Shown: positions 1-5,613 of the stretch, piece after piece
How positions within the stretch are numbered: the first letter of the stretch is position 1
Layout: the number at the start of each line of letters is the position of its first letter
Assembly: GCA_964574195.1 (NCBI GenBank)
Contig: CAZNMO010000228.1
Span: 1 to 6,860 of the forward strand
Source: BRH-c25 sp964574195
GTDB taxonomy: Bacteria > Bacillota > Clostridia > Lutisporales > Lutisporaceae
Length of the DNA stretch: 6,860 bases
Direction of reading: 5' to 3'
Notes under the pieces: generated by a model
What the model was told of the DNA's origin: nothing
What the model saw: only the letters and a program-made list of their open reading frames with translations
Databases searched by the model: none
Position numbers and translations under genes: made by a program

Positions 1-349
1 TTCGATCCTGAAGCTCTCCACATCCTCCTTCAGCACCTTGAAGGAGCTCTCCACCTCCGGAATGACAGACTCATCATCAGCCTCCATTCCAAGCTCTATA
101 AGCACCTCAATATCCTCATACTCCCTTTTCAGCCCATTTATCTTATCAATCTTGTTATTGAGGAACTTGATCTTCTTAAGCACCTTTCCAGCATTATCAG
201 CATCATCCCAGAAATTTTCCTGGTGCATTTCCTGCTCTAGCTCAAATATCTGCTCCTTTACGACCGTCAGGTCAAAGTGACACCTCAATTTCCTTAATTG
301 CTGTCTCTATCTCCGACAGCCCAGATTTATACTGTTCCAATTCCAACAT
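1..349 (-). CDS. prfB: Peptide chain release factor 2 (RF2), 5' part, with programmed +1 frameshift
   Basis: RF2 recognises UGA and UAA stop codons and releases the finished protein from the ribosome. The gene starts at ATG 349-347, behind AAGGAGG (363-357) with a 7-nt spacer. Zero frame reads MLELEQYKSGLSEIE and ends at an in-frame TGA as codon 26 (274-272). A +1 shift on CTT opens the second frame, which runs DLTVVKEQIFELEQE and then the RF2-typical HQENFWDD segment, and stays open to the window edge. About 116 residues of a usual 360-370 are visible, all in the N-terminal helical domain, rich in acidic and Lys residues. The stop-recognition SPF motif and the catalytic GGQ loop lie outside the window. 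It follows secA by 27 nt with no terminator seen between them, so co-transcription is likely. The break is autoregulatory recoding, not a pseudogene. Identification is firm. Confidence 0.96.
271..286 (-). promoter_or_regulatory. prfB programmed +1 frameshift site
   Basis: The minus strand reads GAGGTG TCA CTT TGA C. This has the three canonical parts: an internal Shine-Dalgarno (GAGGTG, 286-281), a 3-nt spacer, and the slippery CTT followed by TGA and a C, the weak-terminator context. The stop is codon 26, the same place as in Escherichia coli prfB. In the known mechanism, low RF2 makes the ribosome pause at UGA and slip from CUU to UUU, so RF2 regulates its own synthesis. The continuous RF2-like translation on both sides of the shift supports the reading. 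Confidence 0.95.
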
Positions 350-376
350 AGTATGACCTCCTTGTATTCTACGACA

Positions 377-2878
377 TTACGAATCTGCCCCACAGCATTT
401 CTTATACTTCTTACCGCTTCCGCAGGGACAAGGATCGTTTCTGCCTATTTTATCTTCCTTGACCACAGGCTTCCTTACTCCCTCTTCCTGGTTGGTTGTT
501 ACAGGCTCTGCAACCTTCTCCCTCTTGGGGATGTTCGAGGTATTAATATTATATATGAACCTTACAGTATCCTCTTTTATATTTTTTACCAGCTCATTAA
601 ACATGTCAAAGCCTTCAACAGTATAGGCCTGAACCGGATCCTGCTGTCCATAAGCCCTCAGTGAGATTCCCTCCCTGAGCTGATCCATTGCATCAATATG
701 GTCTATCCACTTGGTATCAACGGACCTGAGAAGAGCTACCCTTTCAAGCTCACGCATGATTTCCGGCTCTATCGGAGCTTCTTTCTTTTCATATATCTCC
801 ATAGCTTTCGCAATTATGGCTTCCTTAAGCTCTTCTCTGGTGAAGCTCAATAGGGTATCCATGGTAAAGGAATTTTTGGGAAGGAACATGGAGTAAAGAT
901 AATCCATAAGTCCTTTGAGGTCCCATTCTTCAGCAAATTCGCTGCCTACTGTATGGTTTGCAACCGCATCCTCGATTATCTCTCGGGTCATTTGCATTAT
1001 GTCTTCCCTGATATCCTCACCAAGCAGCACCTGGCGCCTCTGACCGTATATAACTTCCCTTTGCTTGTTCATTACATTGTCATATTGCAGTACATGCTTT
1101 CTGATGTCAAAGTTTCTGCCCTCTACCTTCTTTTGGGCATTCTCTATGGATTTTGAGAGCAGTGAATGCTCTATTGTCATATCCTCTTCCATTCCGAGGG
1201 TTTCTACAAGCTTCATTATCTTTTCAGAGCCAAAGAGCCTCATCAGGTCATCCTCCAAGGATATGAAGAACCTGCTGGAGCCCGGGTCACCCTGCCTTCC
1301 GGCACGCCCCCTCAGCTGATTGTCTATACGTCTGGATTCATGCCTCTCAGTACCAAGTATATGAAGACCACCTACATCCTTGACTCCATCACCCAGCATA
1401 ATATCCGTACCTCTACCGGCCATATTGGTTGAAATAGTCACCATCCCACGCTGACCAGCCTGAGCTACTATCTGAGCTTCCTTTTCATGGTACTTGGCAT
1501 TCAGCACCTCATGGGGCACGCCTCTTCTTTTCAACATGTCGCTGAGCATTTCTGAGGTCTCAACCGATATCGTACCTACAAGCACCGGCGTTCCTGCTGC
1601 ATGCAGCTTTACTATTTCCTCAACGACCGCATTGAACTTCCCCTTTTTGTTCTTGTATACCGCATCAGGATTGTCTATCCTGATCATCGGCTTGTTGGTC
1701 GGTATCTCAACTACATCCAGGTTGTATATTGCCCTGAACTCGCCTTCTTCAGTCTTTGCTGTACCTGTCATACCTGCCAGTTTGTTGTACATCCTGAAAT
1801 AGTTCTGGAAGGTTATTGTCGCCAGGGTCTGTGATTCCCTTTCGACCTTCACTCCTTCCTTGGCTTCGATGGCCTGATGCAAACCATCGCTGTATCTTCT
1901 CCCGAACATAAGCCTGCCAGTGAATTCATCAACTATGATGACCTGCCCTTCCTTTACCACGTAGTCAATATCACGATTCATGAGATTCCTTGCCTTAAGA
2001 GCCTGGTTTATATGGTGCTGTATTTCCATATTGTTGGCATCGGAAAGGTTTTCCAGGTTAAAAAATCTTTCAGCCCTTTCCACGCCTTCCTCTGTGAGTA
2101 CTATGGTATGAGCTTTCTCATCTATGGTAAAGTCTGTTTCCTTCTTAAGCCCTCTAACAAAGGTGTCTGCTACAAAGTAAAGCTGTGTGGATTTCTCACC
2201 TACACCTGAAATTATAAGTGGTGTCCTGGCTTCATCTATCAATATGCTGTCAACCTCGTCGACAATAGCATAATTCAATTCCCTTTGAACCATCTGATCC
2301 TTGTAGATGACCATATTGTCCCTCAGGTAGTCAAAGCCGAATTCATTATTTGTTCCATAGGTTATATCAGCAGCATAGGCCATCTGCCTTTGCTGTTCAT
2401 CGATCCCATGTATGATCAGTCCCACCGACAATCCAAGGAAGTTATACAGCTTAGCCATCCATTCACTCTGATAGCTTGCCAGATAGTCATTGACAGTTAC
2501 CAGGTGAGTACCCTTCCCTGTAAGTGCATTCAGATACAGCGGTAGGGTCGCCGTCAGGGTTTTACCTTCACCGGTCTTCATTTCTGCTATCCTGCCCTGG
2601 TGCAGTACTATTCCCCCGATGAGCTGCACATCAAAGTGTCTCTGCCCTAGCACTCTCATCGATGACTCCCTTACTACCGCATAGGCTTCCACAAGCAGAT
2701 CATCCAGAGTCTCCCCTTTTGAAAGCCGCTCTTTGAATTCCACCGTCTTGTTCTGCAGCTCTGAATCTGTCAGCGCCTTCATGGATGGTTCCAGTTGATT
2801 GATCTTCTCAACTGTTTTCATTATCTTTTTTATTTCTTTATCATTTGGGTTACCAAATATTTTATCTAAAATCATCAT
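377..2878 (-). CDS. secA: Preprotein translocase ATPase SecA
   Basis: SecA is the ATP-driven motor that pushes unfolded preproteins through the SecYEG channel at the inner face of the membrane. The 833-residue product is complete. Visible features in order: Walker A MKTGEGKT (100-107), Walker B-type DEVDSILIDEARTP (207-220) in NBD1, the preprotein cross-linking region around 225-370, NBD2 with TNMAGRGTDI (484-493) and LGTERHESRRIDNQLRGRAG (508-527), the helical scaffold/wing region with VLQYDNVMNKQR (596-607), and a C-terminal zinc motif C817-x-C819...C828-C829. That tail normally binds SecB and/or phospholipid, and is found in many Firmicutes. The start is ATG-ATG: AAGGAG precedes the first ATG by 5 nt and the second by 8, so residue 1 or 2 may be the true start. 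It lies 114 nt after the 120-aa membrane gene and is followed 27 nt later by prfB. Its ribosome binding site can pair with an upstream anti-SD segment (see 2877-2993). Confidence 0.98.
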   Translation of the reverse strand: MMILDKIFGNPNDKEIKKIMKTVEKINQLEPSMKALTDSELQNKTVEFKERLSKGETLDDLLVEAYAVVRESSMRVLGQRHFDVQLIGGIVLHQGRIAEMKTGEGKTLTATLPLYLNALTGKGTHLVTVNDYLASYQSEWMAKLYNFLGLSVGLIIHGIDEQQRQMAYAADITYGTNNEFGFDYLRDNMVIYKDQMVQRELNYAIVDEVDSILIDEARTPLIISGVGEKSTQLYFVADTFVRGLKKETDFTIDEKAHTIVLTEEGVERAERFFNLENLSDANNMEIQHHINQALKARNLMNRDIDYVVKEGQVIIVDEFTGRLMFGRRYSDGLHQAIEAKEGVKVERESQTLATITFQNYFRMYNKLAGMTGTAKTEEGEFRAIYNLDVVEIPTNKPMIRIDNPDAVYKNKKGKFNAVVEEIVKLHAAGTPVLVGTISVETSEMLSDMLKRRGVPHEVLNAKYHEKEAQIVAQAGQRGMVTISTNMAGRGTDIMLGDGVKDVGGLHILGTERHESRRIDNQLRGRAGRQGDPGSSRFFISLEDDLMRLFGSEKIMKLVETLGMEEDMTIEHSLLSKSIENAQKKVEGRNFDIRKHVLQYDNVMNKQREVIYGQRRQVLLGEDIREDIMQMTREIIEDAVANHTVGSEFAEEWDLKGLMDYLYSMFLPKNSFTMDTLLSFTREELKEAIIAKAMEIYEKKEAPIEPEIMRELERVALLRSVDTKWIDHIDAMDQLREGISLRAYGQQDPVQAYTVEGFDMFNELVKNIKEDTVRFIYNINTSNIPKREKVAEPVTTNQEEGVRKPVVKEDKIGRNDPCPCGSGKKYKKCCGADS

Positions 2879-2993
2879 TATCTCTCCTTAAAATTATTGT
2901 GGCAATAGGCTATGGGCTATAGGTAATAGAAGAGAGTGTCTTAAACATTCTGTTCTGCTGCCTATATCCATTTTATTCATATAAGGAGATAAT
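2877..2993 (-). promoter_or_regulatory. Possible RNA fold hiding the secA ribosome binding site
   Basis: On the minus strand, ATTATCTCCTTA (2993-2982) is complementary to TAAGGAGAGATAAT (2890-2877), giving 12 base pairs with one 2-nt bulge. The second arm holds the whole secA Shine-Dalgarno and the first two bases of the ATG. The first arm begins at the stop codon of the upstream 120-aa gene, so ribosomes finishing that gene could open the fold. The intervening loop of about 90 nt contains the heptamer repeats. This 114-nt gap also holds no clear terminator and only weak promoter-like boxes. That the fold forms in vivo and controls SecA is inference. Confidence 0.4.
2904..2931. repeat. Imperfect heptamer tandem repeat
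   Basis: Four adjacent 7-mers on the plus strand read AATAGGC, TATGGGC, TATAGGT and AATAGAA, following roughly (A/T)ATRGGC with the last copy decayed. The tract lies in the gap between secA and the 120-aa membrane gene. It is a short low-complexity repeat with no evident coding role; it may be a slippage tract or one copy of a dispersed intergenic repeat. Confidence 0.55.
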
Positions 2994-3355
2994 CAAAATA
3001 CTGCATTTTTCCATATATTTTTCTGTAATAACAGGTAGTTGATGCATATTGGGAGTAGTATCAACAGCATTACAAGGGCACTGATACTATACGAGACGGT
3101 ATTTTCCGTCCAGTTGTCCAGAAATTCTCTGAAGCTTTCATTATTTGTAACGTTTTTTTTCACAAGCTGATCTGAGGATACTCTTATATCCTGGAGCAAC
3201 AGCTTGTTGGTCGATATAATATCTATGATGGTCTTTCTCCCCAGCTGGACGATACTGTCTGTGTCAAGCCTTTCGGATGAGCCTGACAGTACTGTAAAGA
3301 CCATGAAAAGAAAAGCGGCATATCTCTTCAAATTTTTATAATTGCTGTACATCAT
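2993..3355 (-). CDS. Unrecognised small membrane protein with hydrophobic ends
   Basis: I do not recognise this 120-residue protein. It has a basic N-terminus (MMYSNYKNLKRY) followed by a hydrophobic stretch at about 13-24 ending in LSGSS, which looks like a signal peptide or anchor. A polar middle of about 60 residues follows (DTDSIVQLGRKTIIDIIS, LLLQDIRVSSDQLVKK). A strong hydrophobic segment near the C-terminus (about 91-110, with LVMLLILLP) is followed by a short basic tail. The topology suggests an extracytoplasmic middle held by one or two membrane anchors. I chose ATG 3355 (or the adjacent ATG 3352) because AAGGTGA sits 4 nt upstream. The longer frame back to 3451 would begin inside the probable -10 box and has no ribosome binding site. 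It lies between the terminator after DUF5317 and secA, and could share a transcript with secA and prfB. Function unknown. Confidence 0.7.
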   Translation of the reverse strand: MMYSNYKNLKRYAAFLFMVFTVLSGSSERLDTDSIVQLGRKTIIDIISTNKLLLQDIRVSSDQLVKKNVTNNESFREFLDNWTENTVSYSISALVMLLILLPICINYLLLQKNIWKNAVF

Positions 3356-3441
3356 ATATTCACCTTCTATCTTGAAAAAGAACATCTCAGTATATATACG
3401 TATTTTATCCGGATATGTTCCTGATTTTTTGCATACACAAT

Positions 3442-3470
3442 ATTGTACCATAGTTTCAATCTTTAGTCTG
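3442..3470 (-). promoter_or_regulatory. Extended -10 promoter for the 120-aa membrane gene (and possibly secA-prfB)
   Basis: The minus strand carries TGG-TACAAT (-10 TACAAT at 3447-3442, with the TGn extension), matching the sigma-A consensus at five of six bases. A poor -35 (CAGACT, 3470-3465) lies 17 bp upstream; extended -10 promoters tolerate this. The start point would be near 3435, giving an 80-nt leader to ATG 3355. A 10-bp palindrome, TATCCGGATA (3406-3415), lies in that leader. It sits just downstream of an intrinsic terminator, as expected for a new transcription unit. Confidence 0.55.
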
Positions 3471-3518
3471 CATCAAATTTGAAAAACAAATTCAGGCCGT
3501 TTCACCACAATAAATTCA

Positions 3519-3561
3519 TGACAAAAGAAAATCTGTTTCAGCGAAGCCTGAACAGATTTTT
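3519..3561 (-). terminator. Intrinsic terminator after the HD-GYP / DUF5317 unit
   Basis: Starting 5 nt after the DUF5317 stop, the minus strand forms a stem of AAAATCTGTT with AACAGATTTT, extended by CAG/CTG with a one-base bulge and closed by a short loop. The downstream tail is TTTTCTTTTGTCA. The stem is largely symmetric with T-rich flanks on both sides, so it may also work in the opposite direction, but no plus-strand gene needs it. Confidence 0.85.
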
Positions 3562-3566
3562 GTAAA

Positions 3567-4121
3567 CTATTTCTTAAATTTCTTTATCATTATCTCCTGT
3601 ATGTACAAGAAAACTCCAATTGCCATGATAACGTCGCCTAAACTGAATATCTTCGGCCTCGGGTAAGGCTTTGAAAGCACGAGTATATCCCCAAGATACC
3701 TGAAAACAGTTTCGTTTCCCATCAATGTATGTGTAATAACATGTCCGTCTCTTATGGCAATCATATTATCAGCAAGACCGATGCCCACCATTGATTCACC
3801 CGATACCGGCATCTGCCCGCCATTGGCCATTATAACCAGAAAGTTCAGGAATATACCGGCAGCTATAAACTTGAAGCCCAATGTGCTTCTGTTGAAATAC
3901 AAGCCTATAAACAGCAGCGTATAAGAAAGCAGATGCACCCAAAAGACATTATCACGAAAGAATACGTAACCCTTCTCTGCCATATATACTGAAGCAAATT
4001 CCACAAAAAACCCGGAAACAAAAAAATACCATTTCTCTAGGTTGGCGTCCTTCATGTTCGTAAAGCTTCCGCCTCTCAACTTTCCTACAACTACTGAGGT
4101 GCCTACACTCTCAATCAGCAA
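3567..4121 (-). CDS. DUF5317 family membrane protein
   Basis: The 184-residue product matches what I know of the DUF5317 family. The N-terminal LRGGSFTNM (15-23) corresponds to the family's GLLRGG-type start, followed by hydrophobic segments at about 33-48 and 58-76. Then come NRSTLGF (77-83), a hydrophobic stretch, and NGGQMPVS (100-107), the most conserved block. The C-terminal part has a YLGDI segment, SKPYPRPKIFSLGD (150-163), a last hydrophobic helix (about 160-177) and a basic tail. The family has no known biochemical function. The start is TTG 4121, since an in-frame stop lies 6 nt upstream and AGGAG precedes TTG by 10 nt; CTG at 4118 is the alternative. The gene overlaps the end of the HD-GYP gene by 11 nt, implying translational coupling and perhaps a shared membrane complex (inference). 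Its neighbour is the best clue to its role. Confidence 0.85.
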   Translation of the reverse strand: MLIESVGTSVVVGKLRGGSFTNMKDANLEKWYFFVSGFFVEFASVYMAEKGYVFFRDNVFWVHLLSYTLLFIGLYFNRSTLGFKFIAAGIFLNFLVIMANGGQMPVSGESMVGIGLADNMIAIRDGHVITHTLMGNETVFRYLGDILVLSKPYPRPKIFSLGDVIMAIGVFLYIQEIMIKKFKK

Positions 4122-5379
4122 ATTGCATCAGCTCCTTTTCCTCACGCACCATCCTAATAAAAGCATCTGCAAGCTTGCTGTCAAATTGGCTCCCTTTTCC
4201 GTTCTCAATTATCTGAATAGCTTCCTCCACTGTCATTGCACTTCGATATGGCCTTTCTGAGGTTAGGGCGTCAAATACATCGGCAAGGCTGAGTATCTGC
4301 GACTCCAGCAATATTTCCTCACTTCTGCGTCCCTCGGGATAGCCTGTCCCATCATATCTTTCATGGTGGTTGAGAATAATCTTCGATGCTTCTTTAAGAA
4401 AGCTTATATCCTTTATGATCTTAACACCGATTTCAGGATGCTGCTTTATCCTGTCATACTCATCGTCTGTGAGTCTTCCGGGTTTATTGAGTATCCCTTC
4501 CTCTATGCCAATCTTACCAATATCATGCAGCTCTGCAGCTATTCTCAGGTTCTCTATCCTTTTCTCAGATAATCCAAGTCGTTCAGCCAGCCTGCAGGAG
4601 TATCGGCCGACCCTCATGGAGTGTCCATTTGTATAGGGGTCCTTTGCCTCAACCGCCTGGGACAGTGATTTTACCGTATCTATATATATCTTTTTCATGT
4701 CGATATAAAGCTTGAAAGAATAGCGTGCAAAAAGAAGTGGACCAAAGAACAGCAAAACTCCCAATATCCCATAATTAATATATGCTAGCGCCATTAATAT
4801 TCCAAGCGGTGCCACCGAGAAGTAATCCCTGACCACCCATGATATTTCTTTAAAGAAAAAGTGGAATATTCCTTCACCAGTTATAAAGTGTGTAAGCCCC
4901 GACATGATTCCTGCATTTACCAAAACGTATACAATTATACTTGCAATAATCGCATATACAGTCGAGTTTAAATCTATATTTCCTGGTAAACCACCAAGTT
5001 TGATATAGCAAAGACCTGATAGTCCAGCGGATAAAACTGCAGTTGCACCATTAAACAAGGTCTTTTCTAAAGGAACATTAAATGCATGGTAATATCGTCC
5101 TTCGTGATTTATTATCCTGAACATCAATCCAATACCGGTAATCCATGCAGCTTCTGGGACCCCAAATATTACAATTGCTGATAATCCTATAGCAAAGCCC
5201 ATGGATAAAGCTCTTTGACCTGGTGTAACGACAACCAAAGACTCAGCAATTATTGATAAAAGCGCAAAAGTAACAATACCTATTAAGTCAATATCAATAA
5301 TTAAATTCTTGGTATAATACAAAAAAGCTAGACTCAGCAATACTATAAATGCTACATATGCTTTAAGTTTAGTTGACAT
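4111..5379 (-). CDS. Membrane HD-GYP cyclic-di-GMP phosphodiesterase
   Basis: This 422-residue protein joins a multi-pass membrane sensor to an HD-GYP domain, a family that hydrolyses c-di-GMP at a two- or three-metal centre. Residues 1 to about 220 hold six or seven hydrophobic helices (roughly 8-22, 31-49, 57-80, 107-125, 140-163, 190-217), resembling a MASE-type integral sensor. A linker helix (SFKLYIDMKKIYIDTVKSLS) leads to the catalytic domain at about 235-415. All key residues are present: YTNGHS with H253, the ELHDIGKIGI block (H285, D286, K289), KQHPEIG (H314), HHERYDGTGYP (H338, H339, GYP 346-348) and LADVFDALTSERPYR (D367), so it is probably active. I chose ATG 5379, preceded by GAGGTG; an ATG at 5391 and a TTG at 5412 are upstream alternatives with weaker sites. 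It follows a 25-aa peptide gene by 47 nt and overlaps DUF5317. The membrane half probably senses an external or lipid-borne signal; its ligand is unknown. Confidence 0.93.
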   Translation of the reverse strand: MSTKLKAYVAFIVLLSLAFLYYTKNLIIDIDLIGIVTFALLSIIAESLVVVTPGQRALSMGFAIGLSAIVIFGVPEAAWITGIGLMFRIINHEGRYYHAFNVPLEKTLFNGATAVLSAGLSGLCYIKLGGLPGNIDLNSTVYAIIASIIVYVLVNAGIMSGLTHFITGEGIFHFFFKEISWVVRDYFSVAPLGILMALAYINYGILGVLLFFGPLLFARYSFKLYIDMKKIYIDTVKSLSQAVEAKDPYTNGHSMRVGRYSCRLAERLGLSEKRIENLRIAAELHDIGKIGIEEGILNKPGRLTDDEYDRIKQHPEIGVKIIKDISFLKEASKIILNHHERYDGTGYPEGRRSEEILLESQILSLADVFDALTSERPYRSAMTVEEAIQIIENGKGSQFDSKLADAFIRMVREEKELMQFAD

Positions 5380-5426
5380 TTTCCACCTCATAAAAATAAA
5401 TATGGCCGACAATATAAAGTTAGATT

Positions 5427-5504
5427 CTAGAACCAGGAAATGTGTGCGCCTCCGGCTAATACCAGAGTAAGTATTGTCATAAGGATACCAAATACCTTTT
5501 TCAC
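5427..5504 (-). CDS. 25-aa signal-like hydrophobic peptide upstream of HD-GYP
   Basis: A GTG-started ORF of 25 codons begins at 5504-5502 and ends with TAG at 5429-5427. AGGAGG (5517-5512) lies 7 nt upstream of GTG, an optimal ribosome binding site with no other gene to serve. The product begins MKKVFGIL, has a hydrophobic core to about residue 17, and ends LAGGAHISWF. This is the shape of a signal peptide (short basic N-terminus, hydrophobic core, small residues A-G-G as a plausible cleavage zone) leaving a C-terminal peptide of about 6-8 residues. It has no Cys, so it is neither a lipoprotein nor a thiolactone precursor of the usual AgrD kind. It lies 47 nt before the HD-GYP gene, inside the 12-bp inverted repeat. 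It could be a secreted pheromone or a small membrane partner of the HD-GYP sensor; a translated leader controlling the downstream gene is the main alternative. I recognise no named family. Confidence 0.65.
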   Translation of the reverse strand: MKKVFGILMTILTLVLAGGAHISWF

Positions 5505-5559
5505 TGTTTGCCCTCCTGTTTTCAAGGCTCTGCCCTTCCGCTAGTTAAGCAGGCAAACA
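5505..5559 (-). promoter_or_regulatory. Leader stem that could mask the peptide gene start
   Basis: On the minus strand TGTTTGCC (5559-5552) is perfectly complementary to GGCAAACA (5512-5505). The second arm spans the last base of the AGGAGG site and the entire spacer up to the GTG. The loop of 39 nt contains a smaller hairpin (GGCAGAGCC region, about 5523-5536). Two near-copies of TAGCGGA, about 20 nt apart, lie in and just before this leader. I compared it by eye with c-di-GMP-I, c-di-GMP-II and other common riboswitch consensus sequences and found no match. Confidence 0.45.
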
Positions 5560-5613
5560 CTCCGCTAATAACTCTGCTACTGATTAATATGTCGGCCATA
5601 TAGTTATCATTTG

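Larger units (their letters stand above)
5400..5601 (-). repeat. Perfect 12-bp inverted repeat enclosing the small peptide gene
   Basis: ATATGGCCGACA occupies 5400-5411 on the plus strand and its exact reverse complement occupies 5590-5601. The arms enclose 178 bp holding the peptide gene and its structured leader. In the minus-strand transcript they would form a 12-bp GC-containing helix closing a domain of about 200 nt, just after the stop of the 210-aa gene and just before the HD-GYP ribosome binding site. The match stops exactly at 12 bp on both sides. I see no target-site duplication outside the arms, so an RNA or operator role seems more likely than a transposon end. Confidence 0.6.

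Noticed and set aside
353..2545. Many plus-strand ORFs of 60-110 codons opposite secA.
   Set aside because: They lie opposite a fully conserved secA, lack ribosome binding sites and have no recognisable protein features; they are antisense shadows.
2894..2980. A 28-codon minus-strand ORF ending just before the secA ribosome binding site, considered as a SecM-like arrest leader peptide.
   Set aside because: There is no Shine-Dalgarno before either possible ATG, the translated sequence has no signal peptide or recognisable arrest motif, and its second half is only the heptamer repeat in translation.
3356..3451. N-terminal extension of the 120-aa membrane protein to ATG 3451.
   Set aside because: That ATG overlaps the probable extended -10 promoter and lacks a ribosome binding site, whereas ATG 3355 has AAGGTGA at a suitable distance. 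The extra residues do not look like a protein N-terminus.
3471..3492. AATTTG / CAAATT hairpin near the 120-aa gene's promoter, considered as an operator or second terminator.
   Set aside because: The stem is only 6 bp of mostly A-T pairs without a T-run after it, so it is weak and common in AT-rich spacers.
3518..3565. A 15-codon plus-strand ORF starting at ATG 3518.
   Set aside because: It is simply the terminator hairpin read as codons, with no ribosome binding site.
5380..5412. Longer HD-GYP start at TTG 5412.
   Set aside because: This start lies in an arm of the inverted repeat and has no ribosome binding site; ATG 5379 has GAGGTG and gives a normal basic N-terminus before the first membrane helix.
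5505..5601. A c-di-GMP riboswitch (GEMM-I or GEMM-II) upstream of the HD-GYP unit.
   Set aside because: The string GGGCAAACA recalls part of GEMM-I, but the partner segment with GACGCAAAGCC and the tetraloop-receptor layout is missing, and the string is also the ribosome binding site of the peptide gene.
5400..5601. A miniature transposable element (MITE) defined by the 12-bp inverted repeats.
   Set aside because: No target-site duplication flanks the arms and the interior holds a well-formed ribosome binding site and ORF. It remains possible only if other genomic copies are found.
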